Positions 48,587-63,500 of a stretch of DNA of 64,000 bases are shown here, one piece after another. Under the pieces are notes generated by a model. The model was given only the letters and a program-made list of their open reading frames with translations, ran no database searches and had not been told where the DNA came from. The first letter of the stretch is position 1. Each line of letters opens with the position of its first letter. Position numbers and translations under genes: made by a program. The DNA comes from Rhynchopus sp. YZ270_cl-10 (lineage: Eukaryota; Euglenozoa; Diplonemea; Diplonemida; Diplonemidae): NCBI GenBank assembly GCA_964035575.1, contig OZ037891.1, forward strand, positions 248,001 to 312,000, in the 5' to 3' direction.

Positions 48587-51500
48587 ACACCGACGCGTTA
48601 GAACCGACGCGTAAGAAACGACGCGTTAGAACCGACGCGTTAGAACGGACGCGTTGGAACCGACGCGTTAGAACCGACGCGTTAGAACCGATGCGTTAGA
48701 ACCGACGCGTTAGAACCGACGCGTTAGAACCGACGCGTTAGAATCGACGCGTTAGACCCGACGCGTAAGAACCGACGCGTTGGAACCGACGCGTAAGAAA
48801 CGACGCGTTAGAACCGACGCGTTAGAACCGACGCGTTAGAACCGACGCGTTAGAACCGATGCGTTACAACCGACGCGTTAGAACCGACCCGTTAGAACCG
48901 ACGCGTAAGAACCGACGCGTTTGAACCGACGCGTTAGAACCGACACGTTAGAACCGACGCGTAAGAACCGACGCGTTAGAACCGACGCGTTAGAACCGAC
49001 GCGTTAGAACCGACGCGTTAGAACCGATGCGTTACAACCGACGCGTTAGAACCGACCCGTAAGAACCGACGCGTTAGAACCGATGCGTTGGAACCGATGC
49101 GTTTGAACCGACGCGTTAGAACCGATGCGTTAGAACCGACGCGTTAGAACCGACGCGTTAGAACCGATGCGTTACAACCGACGCGTTAGAACCGACCCGT
49201 AAGAACCGACGCGTTAGAACCGATGCGTTGGAACCGATGCGTTTGAACCGACGCGTTAGAACCGATGCGTTAGAACCGACGCGTTAGAACCGACACGTTA
49301 GAACCGACGCGTTAGAACCGACGCGTTAGAACCGACGCGTTGGAACCGACGCGTAAGAACCGACGCGTTAGAACCGACGCGTTAGAACCGACGCGTTAGA
49401 ACCGATGCGTTACAAACGACGCGTTAGAACCGACGCGTTAGAACCGACACGTTAGAACCGACACGTTAGAACCGACGCGTAAGAACCGACGCGTTAGAAC
49501 CGACGCGTTAGAACCGACGCGTTAGAACCGATGCGTTACAAACGACGCGTTAGAACCGACGCGTTAGAACCGACGCGTTAGAACCGATGCGTTACAACCG
49601 ACGCGTTAGAACCGACGCGTAAGAACCGACGCGTTAGAACAGACGCGTAAGAACCGACGCGTTGGAAACGACGCGTTAGAACCGACGCGTTAGAACCGAC
49701 GCGTTGGAACCGATGCGTTAGAACCGATGCGTTAGAACCGACGCGTTAGAACCGACGCGTTAGAACCGACGCGTTAGAACCGACGCGTTAGAACCGATGC
49801 GTTACAACCGACGCGTTAGAACCGACCCGTTAGAACCGACGCGTAAGAACCGACGCGTTTGAACCGACGCGTTAGAACCGACACGTTAGAACCGACGCGT
49901 AAGAACCGACGCGTTAGAACCGACGCGTTGGAACCGACGCGTTGGAACCGACGCGTTTGAACCGACGAGTTAGAACCGACGCGTTAGAACCGATGCGTTA
50001 GAATCGATGCGTTAGAACCGACGCGTTAGAACCGACGCGTTAGAACCGACACGTTAGAACCGACGCGTTTGAACCGACGCGTTAGAACCGACGCGTTGGA
50101 ACCGACGCGTTAGAACCGACGCGTTAGAACCGACGCGTTGGAACCGATGCGTTAGAACCGACGCGTTAGAACCGACGCGTTAGAACCGATGCGTTAGAAC
50201 CGATGCGTTAGAACCGACGCGTTAGAACGGACGCGTTAGAACCGTCGCGTTAGAACCGACGCGTTAGAACCGTCGCGTTAGAACAGACGCGTTGAAACCG
50301 ATGCGTTAGAACCGATGCGTTAGAACCGACGCGTTAGAACCGTCGCGTTAGAACAGACGCGTTGAAACCGATGCGTTAGAACCGACGCGTTAGAACCGAC
50401 GCGTTAGAACCGACGCGTTAGAACCGACACGTTAGAACCGACACGTTAGAACCGACGCGTAAGAACCGACGCGTTAGAACCGACGCGTTAGAACCGACGC
50501 GTTAGAACCGACACGTTAGAACCGACACGTTAGAACCGACGCGTAAGAACCGACGCGTTAGAACCGACGCGTTAGAACCGACGCGTTAGAACCGATGCGT
50601 TAGAACCGATGCGTTAGAACCGACGCGTTAGAACCGTCGCGTTAGAACCGACGCGTTAGAACCGATGCGTTAGAACCGATGCGTTAGAACCGACGCGTTA
50701 GAACAGACGCGTTGAAACCGATGCGTTAGAACCGACGCGTTAGAACCGACGCGTTAGAACCGACGCGTTAGAACCGACACGTTAGAACCGACGCGTTAGA
50801 ACCGACGCGTTAGAACCGACGCGTAAGAACCGAAGCGTAAGAACCGACGCGTTAGAACCGACGCGTTGAAACCGACACGTTAGAACCGACGCGTTTGAAC
50901 CGACGCGTTAGAACCGACGCGTTGGAACCGACGCGTTAGAACCGACGAGTTTGAACCGACGCGTTAGAACCGACGCGTTGGAACCGACGCGTTAGAACCG
51001 ACGCGTTAGAACCGACGCGTTGGAACCGATGCGTTAGAACCGACGCGTTAGAACCGATGCGTTAGAACCGATGCGTTAGAACCGACGCGTTAGAACCGAC
51101 ACGTTGAAACCGACGCGTTAGAACCGACGCGTTAGAACCGACGCGTTGGAACCGATGCGTTAGAACCGACGCGTTAGAACCGACGCGTTAGAACCGATGC
51201 GTTAGAACCGATGCGTTAGAACCGACGCGTTAGAACCGACACGTTGAAACCGACGCGTTAGAACCGACGCGTTAGAACCGACGCGTTAGAATCGACGCGT
51301 TAGACCCGACGCGTTGGAACCGACGCGTAAGAAACGACGCGTTAGAACCGACGCGTTAGAACCGACGCGTTAGAACCGACGCGTTAGAACCGATGCGTTA
51401 CAACCGACGCGTTAGAACCGACCCGTTAGAACCGACGCGTAAGAACCGACGCGTTTGAACCGACGCGTTAGAACCGACACGTTAGAACCGACGCGTAAGA

Positions 51501-54500
51501 ACCGACGCGTTAGAACCGACGCGTTAGAACCGACGCGTTAGAACCGACGCGTTAGAACCGATGCGTTACAACCGACGCGTTAGAACCGACCCGTAAGAAC
51601 CGACGCGTTAGAACCGATGCGTTGGAACCGATGCGTTTGAACCGACGCGTTAGAACCGATGCGTTAGAACCGACGCGTTAGAACCGACGCGTTAGAACCG
51701 ATGCGTTACAACCGACGCGTTAGAACCGACCCGTAAGAACCGACGCGTTAGAACCGATGCGTTGGAACCGATGCGTTTGAACCGACGCGTTAGAACCGAT
51801 GCGTTAGAACCGACGCGTTAGAACCGACACGTTAGAACCGACGCGTTAGAACCGACGCGTTAGAACCGACGCGTTAGAACAGACGCGTAAGAACCGACGC
51901 GTTAGAACCGACGCGTTAGAACCGACGCGTTAGAACCGACGCGTTAGAACCGACACGTTAGAACCGACACGTTAGAACCGACGCGTAAGAACCGACGCGT
52001 TAGAACCGACGCGTTAGAACCGACGCGTTAGAACCGACGCGTAAGAACCGACGCGTAAGAACCGACGCGTTAGAACAGACGCGTTAGAACCGACGCGTTA
52101 GAACCGACACGTTAGAACCGACACGTTAGAACCGACGCGTAAGAACCGACGCGTTAGAACCGACGCGTTAGAACCGACGCGTTAGAACCGACACGTTAGA
52201 ACCGACACGTTAGAACCGACGCGTAAGAACCGACGCGTTAGAACCGACGCGTTAGAACCGACGCGTTAGAACCGACGCGTTAGAACCGACACGTTAGAAC
52301 CGACACGTTAGAACCGACGCGTAAGAACCGACGCGTTAGAACCGACGCGTTAGAACCGACGCGTTAGAACCGACGCGTAAGAACCGACGCGTAAGAACCG
52401 ACGCGTTAGAACAGACGCGTTAGAACCGACGCGTTAGAACCGACACGTTAGAACCGACACGTTAGAACCGACGCGTAAGAACCGACGCGTTAGAACCGAC
52501 GCGTTAGAACCGACGCGTTAGAACCGACACGTTAGAACCGACACGTTAGAACCGACGCGTAAGAACCGACGCGTTAGAACCGACGCGTTTGAACCGACGC
52601 GTTAGAACCGACACGTTAGAACCGACGCGTAAGAACCGACGCGTTAGAACCGACGCGTTGGAACCGACGCGTTGGAACCGACGCGTTTGAACCGACGAGT
52701 TAGAACCGACGCGTTAGAACCGATGCGTTAGAATCGATGCGTTAGAACCGACGCGTTAGAACCGACGCGTTAGAACCGACACGTTAGAACCGACGCGTTT
52801 GAACCGACGCGTTAGAACCGACGCGTTGGAACCGACGCGTTAGAACCGACGCGTTAGAACCGATGCGTTAGAACAGACGCGTTGAAACCGATGCGTAAGA
52901 ACCGACGCGTTAGAACCGACGCGTTAGAACCGACGCGTTAGAACCGACACGTTAGAACCGACACGTTAGAACCGACGCGTAAGAACCGACGCGTTAGAAC
53001 CGACGCGTTAGAACCGACGCGTTAGAACCGACGCGTTAGAACCGATGCGTTAGAACCGATGCGTTAGAACCGACGCGTTAGAACCGTCGCGTTAGAACCG
53101 ACGCGTTAGAACCGATGCGTTAGAACCGATGCGTTAGAACCGACGCGTTAGAACAGACGCGTTGAAACCGATGCGTTAGAACCGACGCGTTAGAACCGAC
53201 GCGTTAGAACCGACGCGTTAGAACCGACACGTTAGAACCGACGCGTTAGAACCGACGCGTTAGAACCGACGCGTAAGAACCGAAGCGTAAGAACCGACGC
53301 GTTAGAACCGACGCGTTGAAACCGACACGTTAGAACCGACGCGTTGGAACCGACACGTTAGAACCGACGCGTTAGAACCGACGCGTTGAAACCGACACGT
53401 TAGAACCGACGCGTTAGAACCGACGCGTTGAAACCGACACGTTAGAACCGACGCGTTAGAACCGACGCGTTTGAACCGACGCGTTAGAACCGACGCGTTG
53501 GAACCGACGCGTTAGAACCGACGAGTTTGAACCGACGCGTTAGAACCGACGCGTTGGAACCGACGCGTTAGAACCGACGCGTTAGAACCGACGCGTTGGA
53601 ACCGATGCGTTAGAACCGACGCGTTAGAACCGATGCGTTAGAACCGATGCGTTAGAACCGACGCGTTAGAACCGACACGTTGAAACCGACGCGTTAGAAC
53701 CGACGCGTTAGAACCGACGCGTTGGAACCGATGCGTTAGAACCGACGCGTTAGAACCGACGCGTTAGAACCGATGCGTTAGAACCGATGCGTTAGAACCG
53801 ACGCGTTAGAACCGACACGTTGAAACCGACGCGTTAGAACCGACGCGTTAGAACCGACGCGTTAGAACCGACGCGTAAGAACCGACGCGTTAGACCCGAC
53901 GCGTTGGAACCGACGCGTAAGAAACGACGCGTTAGAACCGACGCGTTAGAACCGACGCGTTAGAACCGACGCGTTAGAACCGATGCGTTACAACCGACGC
54001 GTTAGAACCGACCCGTTAGAACCGACGCGTAAGAACCGACGCGTTTGAACCGACGCGTTAGAACCGACACGTTAGAACCGACGCGTAAGAACCGACGCGT
54101 TAGAACCGACGCGTTAGAACCGACGCGTTAGAACCGACGCGTTAGAACCGATGCGTTACAACCGACGCGTTAGAACCGACCCGTAAGAACCGACGCGTTA
54201 GAACCGATGCGTTGGAACCGATGCGTTTGAACCGACGCGTTAGAACCGATGCGTTAGAACCGACGCGTTAGAACCGACGCGTTAGAACCGATGCGTTACA
54301 ACCGACGCGTTAGAACCGACCCGTAAGAACCGACGCGTTAGAACCGATGCGTTGGAACCGATGCGTTTGAACCGACGCGTTAGAACCGATGCGTTAGAAC
54401 CGACGCGTTAGAACCGACACGTTAGAACCGACGCGTTAGACCCGACGCGTTAGAACCGACGCGTTAGAACAGACGCGTAAGAACCGACGCGTTAGAACCG

Positions 54501-57500
54501 ACGCGTTAGAACCGACGCGTTAGAACCGATGCGTTACAAACGACGCGTTAGAACCGACGCGTTAGAACCGACGCGTTAGAACCGACGCGTTAGAACCGAC
54601 ACGTTAGAACCGACGCGTAAGAACCGACGCGTTAGAACCGACGCGTTAGAACCGACGCGTTAGAACCGATGCGTTAGAACCGATGCGTTACAACCGACGC
54701 GTTAGAACCGACGCGTTAGAACCGACGCGTTAGAACAGACGCGTAAGAACCGACGCGTTGGAAACGACGCGTTAGAACCGACGCGTTAGAACCGACGCGT
54801 TGGAACCGATGCGTTAGAACCGATGCGTTAGAACCGACGCGTTAGAACCGACGCGTTAGAACCGACGCGTTAGAACCGACGCGTTAGAACCGACACGTTA
54901 GAACCGACACGTTAGAACCGACGCGTAAGAACCGACGCGTTAGAACCGACGCGTTAGAACCGACGCGTTAGAACCGACGCGTAAGAACCGACGCGTAAGA
55001 ACCGACGCGTTAGAACAGACGCGTTAGAACCGACGCGTTAGAACCGACACGTTAGAACCGACACGTTAGAACCGACGCGTAAGAACCGACGCGTTAGAAC
55101 CGACGCGTTAGAACCGACGCGTTAGAACCGACACGTTAGAACCGACACGTTAGAACCGACGCGTAAGAACCGACGCGTTAGAACCGACGCGTTTGAACCG
55201 ACGCGTTAGAACCGACACGTTAGAACCGACGCGTAAGAACCGACGCGTTAGAACCGACGCGTTGGAACCGACGCGTTGGAACCGACGCGTTTGAACCGAC
55301 GAGTTAGAACCGACGCGTTAGAACCGATGCGTTAGAATCGATGCGTTAGAACCGACGCGTTAGAACCGACACGTTAGAACCGACGCGTTTGAACCGACGC
55401 GTTAGAACCGACGCGTTGGAACCGACGCGTTAGAACCGACGCGTTAGAACCGATGCGTTAGAACAGACGCGTTGAAACCGATGCGTAAGAACCGACGCGT
55501 TAGAACCGACGCGTTAGAACCGACGCGTTAGAACCGACACGTTAGAACCGACACGTTAGAACCGACGCGTAAGAACCGACGCGTTAGAACCGACGCGTTA
55601 GAACCGACGCGTTAGAACCGACGCGTTAGAACCGATGCGTTAGAACCGATGCGTTAGAACCGACGCGTTAGAACCGTCGCGTTAGAACCGACGCGTTAGA
55701 ACCGATGCGTTAGAACCGATGCGTTAGAACCGACGCGTTAGAACAGACGCGTTGAAACCGATGCGTTAGAACCGACGCGTTAGAACCGACGCGTTAGAAC
55801 CGACGCGTTAGAACCGACACGTTAGAACCGACGCGTTAGAACCGACGCGTTAGAACCGACGCGTAAGAACCGAAGCGTAAGAACCGACGCGTTAGAACCG
55901 ACGCGTTGAAACCGACACGTTAGAACCGACGCGTTTGAACCGACGCGTTAGAACCGACGCGTTGGAACCGACGCGTTAGAACCGACGAGTTTGAACCGAC
56001 GCGTTAGAACCGACGCGTTGGAACCGACGCGTTAGAACCGACGCGTTAGAACCGACGCGTTGGAACCGATGCGTTAGAACCGACGCGTTAGAACCGATGC
56101 GTTAGAACCGATGCGTTAGAACCGACGCGTTAGAACCGACACGTTGAAACCGACGCGTTAGAACCGACGCGTTAGAACCGACGCGTTGGAACCGATGCGT
56201 TAGAACCGACGCGTTAGAACCGACGCGTTAGAACCGATGCGTTAGAACCGATGCGTTAGAACCGACGCGTTAGAACCGACACGTTGAAACCGACGCGTTA
56301 GAACCGACGCGTTAGAACCGACGCGTTAGAACCGACGCGTAAGAACCGACGCGTTAGACCCGACGCGTTGGAACCGACGCGTAAGAAACGACGCGTTAGA
56401 ACCGACGCGTTAGAACCGACGCGTTAGAACCGACGCGTTAGAACCGATGCGTTACAACCGACGCGTTAGAACCGACCCGTTAGAACCGACGCGTAAGAAC
56501 CGACGCGTTTGAACCGACGCGTTAGAACCGACACGTTAGAACCGACGCGTAAGAACCGACGCGTTAGAACCGACGCGTTAGAACCGACGCGTTAGAACCG
56601 ACGCGTTAGAACCGATGCGTTACAACCGACGCGTTAGAACCGACCCGTAAGAACCGACGCGTTAGAACCGATGCGTTGGAACCGATGCGTTTGAACCGAC
56701 GCGTTAGAACCGATGCGTTAGAACCGACGCGTTAGAACCGACGCGTTAGAACCGATGCGTTACAACCGACGCGTTAGAACCGACCCGTAAGAACCGACGC
56801 GTTAGAACCGATGCGTTGGAACCGATGCGTTTGAACCGACGCGTTAGAACCGATGCGTTAGAACCGACGCGTTAGAACCGACACGTTAGAACCGACGCGT
56901 TAGAACCGACGCGTTAGAACCGACGCGTTAGAACAGACGCGTAAGAACCGACGCGTTAGAACCGACGCGTTAGAACCGACGCGTTAGAACCGATGCGTTA
57001 CAAACGACGCGTTAGAACCGACGCGTTAGAACCGACGCGTTAGAACCGACGCGTTAGAACCGACACGTTAGAACCGACGCGTAAGAACCGACGCGTTAGA
57101 ACCGACGCGTTAGAACCGACGCGTTAGAACCGATGCGTTACAAACGACGCGTTAGAACCGACGCGTTAGAACCGACGCGTTAGAACCGATGCGTTACAAC
57201 CGACGCGTTAGAACCGACGCGTTAGAACCGACGCGTTAGAACAGACGCGTAAGAACCGACGCGTTGGAAACGACGCGTTAGAACCGACGCGTTAGAACCG
57301 ACGCGTTGGAACCGATGCGTTAGAACCGATGCGTTAGAACCGACGCGTTAGAACCGACGCGTTAGAACCGATGCGTTACAACCGACGCGTTAGAACCGAC
57401 CCGTTAGAACCGACGCGTAAGAACCGACGCGTTAGAACCGACGCGTTAGAACCGAAGCGTAAGAACCGACGCGTTAGAACCGACGCGTTGAAACCGACGC

Positions 57501-60500
57501 GTTAGAACCGACGCGTTTGAACCGACGCGTTAGAACCGATGCGTTACAACCGACGCGTTAGAACCGAAGCGTAAGAACCGACGCGTTAGAACCGACGCGT
57601 TGAAACCGACGCGTTAGAACCGACGCGTTAGAACCGACGCGTTAGAACCGATGCGTTGGAACCGATGCGTTTGAACCGACGCGTTAGAACCGACGCGTTA
57701 GAACCGATGCGTTAGAACCGACGCGTTAGAACCGACGCGTTAGAACCGACGCGTTGGAACCGACGCGTAAGAACCGACGCGTTAGAACCGACGCGTTAGA
57801 ACCGACGCGTTAGAACCGATGCGTTACAAACGACGCGTTAGAACCGACGCGTTAGAACCGACGCGTTAGAACCGATGCGTTACAAACGATGCGTTACAAC
57901 CGACGCGTTAGAACCGACCCGTTAGAACCGACGCGTTAGAACCGATGCGTTGAAACCGACGCGTAAGAACCGACGCGTTAGAACCGACGCGTTACAACCG
58001 ACGCGTTAGAACAGACGGGTAAGAACCGACGCGTTGGAAACGACGCGTTAGAACCGACGCGTTAGAACCGACGCGTTGGAACCGATGAGTTAGAACCGAT
58101 GCGTTAGAACCGACGCGTTACAACCGACGCGTTGGAACCGATGCGTTAGAACCGATGCGTTAGAACCGATGCGTAAGAACCGACGCGTTAGAACCGATGC
58201 GTTAGAACCGATGCGTTAGAACCGACGCGTTAGAACCGACGCGTTAGAACCGATGCGTTAGAACCGACGCGTTAGAACCGACGCGTTAGAATCGACGCGT
58301 TAGACCCGACGCGTAAGAACCGACGCGTTGGAACCGACGCGTAAGAAACGACGCGTTAGAACCGACGCGTTAGAACCGACGCGTTGGAACCGACGCGTTA
58401 GAACCGACGCGTTAGAACCGACGCGTAAGAACCGACGTGTTAGAACCGACGCGTTGGAACCGACGCGTTGGAACCGACGCGTTTGAACCGACGAGTTAGA
58501 ACCGACGCGTTAGAACCGATGCGTTAGAATCGATGCGTTAGAACCGACGCGTTAGAACCGACGCGTTAGAACCGACACGTTAGAACCGACGCGTTTGAAC
58601 CGACGCGTTAGAACCGACGCGTTAGAACCGACGCGTTGGAACCGATGCGTTAGAACCGACGCGTTAGAACCGACGCGTTGGAACCGATGCGTTAGAACCG
58701 ACGCGTTAGAACCGACGCGTTAGAACCGACACGTTAGAACCGACGCGTTTGAACCGACGCGTTAGAACCGACGCGTTAGAACCGACGCGTTGGAACCGAT
58801 GCGTTAGAACCGACGCGTTAGAACCGACGCGTTGGAACCGACGCGTTAGAACCGACGCGTTAGAACCGACGCGTTGGAACCGATGCGTTAGAACCGACGC
58901 GTTAGAACCGACGCGTTAGAACCGATGCGTTAGAACCGATGCGTTAGAACCGACGCGTTAGAACGGACGCGTTAGAACCGTCGCGTTAGAACCGACGCGT
59001 TAGAACCGTCGCGTTAGAACAGACGCGTTGAAACCGATGCGTTAGAACCGATGCGTTAGAACCGACGCGTTAGAACCGTCGCGTTAGAACAGACGCGTTG
59101 AAACCGATGCGTTAGAACAGACGCGTTGAAACCGATGCGTAAGAACCGACGCGTTAGAACCGACGCGTTAGAACCGACGCGTTAGAACCGACACGTTAGA
59201 ACCGACACGTTAGAACCGACGCGTAAGAACCGACGCGTTAGAACCGACGCGTTAGAACCGACGCGTTAGAACCGACGCGTTAGAACCGACGCGTTAGAAC
59301 CGATGCGTTAGAACCGATGCGTTAGAACCGACGCGTTAGAACCGTCGCGTTAGAACCGACGCGTTAGAACCGATGCGTTAGAACCGACGCGTTAGAACCG
59401 ACGCGTTAGAACAGACGCGTTGAAACCGATGCGTTAGAACCGACGCGTTAGAACCGACGCGTTAGAACCGACGCGTTAGAACCGACGCGTTAGAACCGAC
59501 ACGTTAGAACCGACGCGTTAGAACCGACGCGTTAGAACCGACGCGTAAGAACCGAAGCGTAAGAACCGACGCGTTAGAACCGACGCGTTGAAACCGACAC
59601 GTTAGAACCGACGCGTTTGAACCGACGCGTTAGAACCGACGCGTTGGAACCGATGCGTTAGAACCGACGCGTTAGAACCGATGCGTTAGAACCGATGCGT
59701 TAGAACCGACGCGTTAGAACCGACACGTTGAAACCGACGCGTTAGAACCGACGCGTTAGAACCGACGCGTTGGAACCGATGCGTTAGAACCGACGCGTTA
59801 GAACCGACGCGTTAGAACCGATGCGTTAGAACCGATGCGTTAGAACCGACGCGTTAGAACCGACACGTTGAAACCGACGCGTTAGAACCGACGCGTTAGA
59901 ACCGACGCGTTAGAACCGACGCGTAAGAACCGACGCGTTAGACCCGACGCGTTGGAACCGACGCGTAAGAAACGACGCGTTAGAACCGACGCGTTAGAAC
60001 CGACGCGTTAGAACCGACGCGTTAGAACCGATGCGTTGGAACCGATGCGTTTGAACCGACGCGTTAGAACCGATGCGTTAGAACCGACGCGTTAGAACCG
60101 ACACGTTAGAACCGACGCGTTAGAACCGACGCGTTAGAACCGACGCGTTAGAACAGACGCGTAAGAACCGACGCGTTAGAACCGACGCGTTAGAACCGAC
60201 GCGTTAGAACCGATGCGTTACAAACGACGCGTTAGAACCGACGCGTTAGAACCGACGCGTTAGAACCGACGCGTTAGAACCGACACGTTAGAACCGACGC
60301 GTTAGAACCGACGCGTTAGAACCGATGCGTTACAAACGACGCGTTAGAACCGACGCGTTAGAACCGACGCGTTAGAACCGATGCGTTACAACCGACGCGT
60401 TAGAACCGACGCGTTAGAACCGACGCGTTAGAACAGACGCGTAAGAACCGACGCGTTGGAAACGACGCGTTAGAACCGACGCGTTAGAACCGACGCGTTG

Positions 60501-63500
60501 GAACCGATGCGTTAGAACCGATGCGTTAGAACCGATGCGTTAGAACCGACGCGTTAGAACCGACGCGTTAGAACCGACGCGTTAGAACCGACGCGTTAGA
60601 ACCGACACGTTAGAACCGACACGTTAGAACCGACGCGTAAGAACCGACGCGTTAGAACCGACGCGTTAGAACCGACGCGTTAGAACCGACGCGTAAGAAC
60701 CGACGCGTAAGAACCGACGCGTTAGAACAGACGCGTTAGAACCGACGCGTTAGAACCGACACGTTAGAACCGACACGTTAGAACCGACGCGTAAGAACCG
60801 ACGCGTTAGAACCGACGCGTTAGAACCGACGCGTTAGAACCGACACGTTAGAACCGACACGTTAGAACCGACGCGTAAGAACCGACGCGTTAGAACCGAC
60901 GCGTTTGAACCGACGCGTTAGAACCGACACGTTAGAACCGACGCGTAAGAACCGACGCGTTAGAACCGACGCGTTGGAACCGACGCGTTGGAACCGACGC
61001 GTTTGAACCGACGAGTTAGAACCGACGCGTTAGAACCGATGCGTTAGAATCGATGCGTTAGAACCGACGCGTTAGAACCGACGCGTTAGAACCGACACGT
61101 TAGAACCGACGCGTTTGAACCGACGCGTTAGAACCGACGCGTTGGAACCGACGCGTTAGAACCGACGCGTTAGAACCGATGCGTTAGAACAGACGCGTTG
61201 AAACCGACGCGTTAGAACCGACGCGTTTGAACCGACGCGTTAGAACCGACGCGTTGGAACCGACGCGTTAGAACCGACGCGTTAGAACCGACGCGTTAGA
61301 ACCGACACGTTAGAACCGACACGTTAGAACCGACGCGTAAGAACCGACGCGTTAGAACCGACGCGTTAGAACCGACGCGTTAGAACCGACGCGTTAGAAC
61401 CGATGCGTTAGAACCGATGCGTTAGAACCGACGCGTTAGAACCGTCGCGTTAGAACCGACGCGTTAGAACCGATGCGTTAGAACCGATGCGTTAGAACCG
61501 ACGCGTTAGAACAGACGCGTTGAAACCGATGCGTTAGAACCGACGCGTTAGAACCGACGCGTTAGAACCGACGCGTTAGAACCGACACGTTAGAACCGAC
61601 GCGTTAGAACCGACGCGTTAGAACCGACGCGTTGAAACCGACACGTTAGAACCGACGCGTTTGAACCGACGCGTTAGAACCGACGCGTTAGAACCGACGC
61701 GTTGGAACCGATGCGTTAGAACCGAAGCGTAAGAACCGACGCGTTAGAACCGACGCGTTGAAACCGACACGTTAGAACCGACGCGTTTGAACCGACGCGT
61801 TAGAACCGACGCGTTGGAACCGACGCGTTAGAACCGACGAGTTTGAACCGACGCGTTAGAACCGACGCGTTGGAACCGACGCGTTAGAACCGACGCGTTA
61901 GAACCGACGCGTTGGAACCGATGCGTTAGAACCGACGCGTTAGAACCGATGCGTTAGAACCGATGCGTTAGAACCGACGCGTTAGAACCGACACGTTGAA
62001 ACCGACGCGTTAGAACCGACGCGTTAGAACCGACGCGTTGGAACCGATGCGTTAGAACCGACGCGTTAGAACCGACGCGTTAGAACCGATGCGTTAGAAC
62101 CGATGCGTTAGAACCGACGCGTTAGAACCGACACGTTGAAACCGACGCGTTAGAACCGACGCGTTAGAACCGACGCGTTGGAACCGATGCGTTAGAACCG
62201 ACGCGTTAGAACCGACGCGTTAGAACCGATGCGTTAGAACCGATGCGTTAGAACCGATGCGTTAGAACCGACGCGTTAGAACCGACGCGTTAGAACCGAT
62301 GCGTTACAACCGACGCGTTAGAACCGACGCGTTAGAACCGACGCGTTAGAACAGACGCGTAAGAACCGACGCGTTGGAAACGACGCGTTAGAACCGACGC
62401 GTTAGAACCGACGCGTTGGAACCGATGCGTTAGAACCGATGCGTTAGAACCGACGCGTTAGAACCGACGCGTTAGAACCGATGCGTTACAACCGACGCGT
62501 TAGAACCGACCCGTTAGAACCGAAGCGTAAGAACCGACGCGTTAGAACCGACGCGTTGAAACCGACGCGTTAGAACCGACGCGTTTGAACCGACGCGTTA
62601 GAACCGATGCGTTACAACCGACGCGTTAGAACCGAAGCGTAAGAACCGACGCGTTAGAACCGACGCGTTGAAACCGACGCGTTAGAACCGACGCGTTAGA
62701 ACCGACGCGTTAGAACCGATGCGTTGGAACCGATGCGTTTGAACCGACGCGTTAGAACCGACGCGTTAGAACCGATGCGTTAGAACCGACGCGTTAGAAC
62801 CGACGCGTTAGAACCGACGCGTTGGAACCGACGCGTAAGAACCGACGCGTTAGAACCGACGCGTTAGAACCGACGCGTTAGAACCGATGCGTTACAAACG
62901 ACGCGTTAGAACCGACGCGTTAGAACCGACGCGTTAGAACCGATGCGTTACAAACGATGCGTTACAACCGACGCGTTAGAACCGACCCGTTAGAACCGAC
63001 GCGTTAGAACCGATGCGTTGAAACCGACGCGTAAGAACCGACGCGTTAGAACCGACGCGTTACAACCGACGCGTTAGAACAGACGGGTAAGAACCGACGC
63101 GTTGGAAACGACGCGTTAGAACCGACGCGTTAGAACCGACGCGTTGGAACCGATGAGTTAGAACCGATGCGTTAGAACCGACGCGTTACAACCGACGCGT
63201 TGGAACCGATGCGTTAGAACCGATGCGTTAGAACCGATGCGTAAGAACCGACGCGTTAGAACCGATGCGTTAGAACCGATGCGTTAGAACCGACGCGTTA
63301 GAACCGACGCGTTAGAACCGATGCGTTAGAACCGACGCGTTAGAACCGACGCGTTAGAATCGACGCGTTAGACCCGACGCGTAAGAACCGACGCGTTGGA
63401 ACCGACGCGTAAGAAACGACGCGTTAGAACCGACGCGTTAGAACCGACGCGTTGGAACCGATGCGTTTGAACCGACGCGTTAGAACCGACGCGTTGGAAC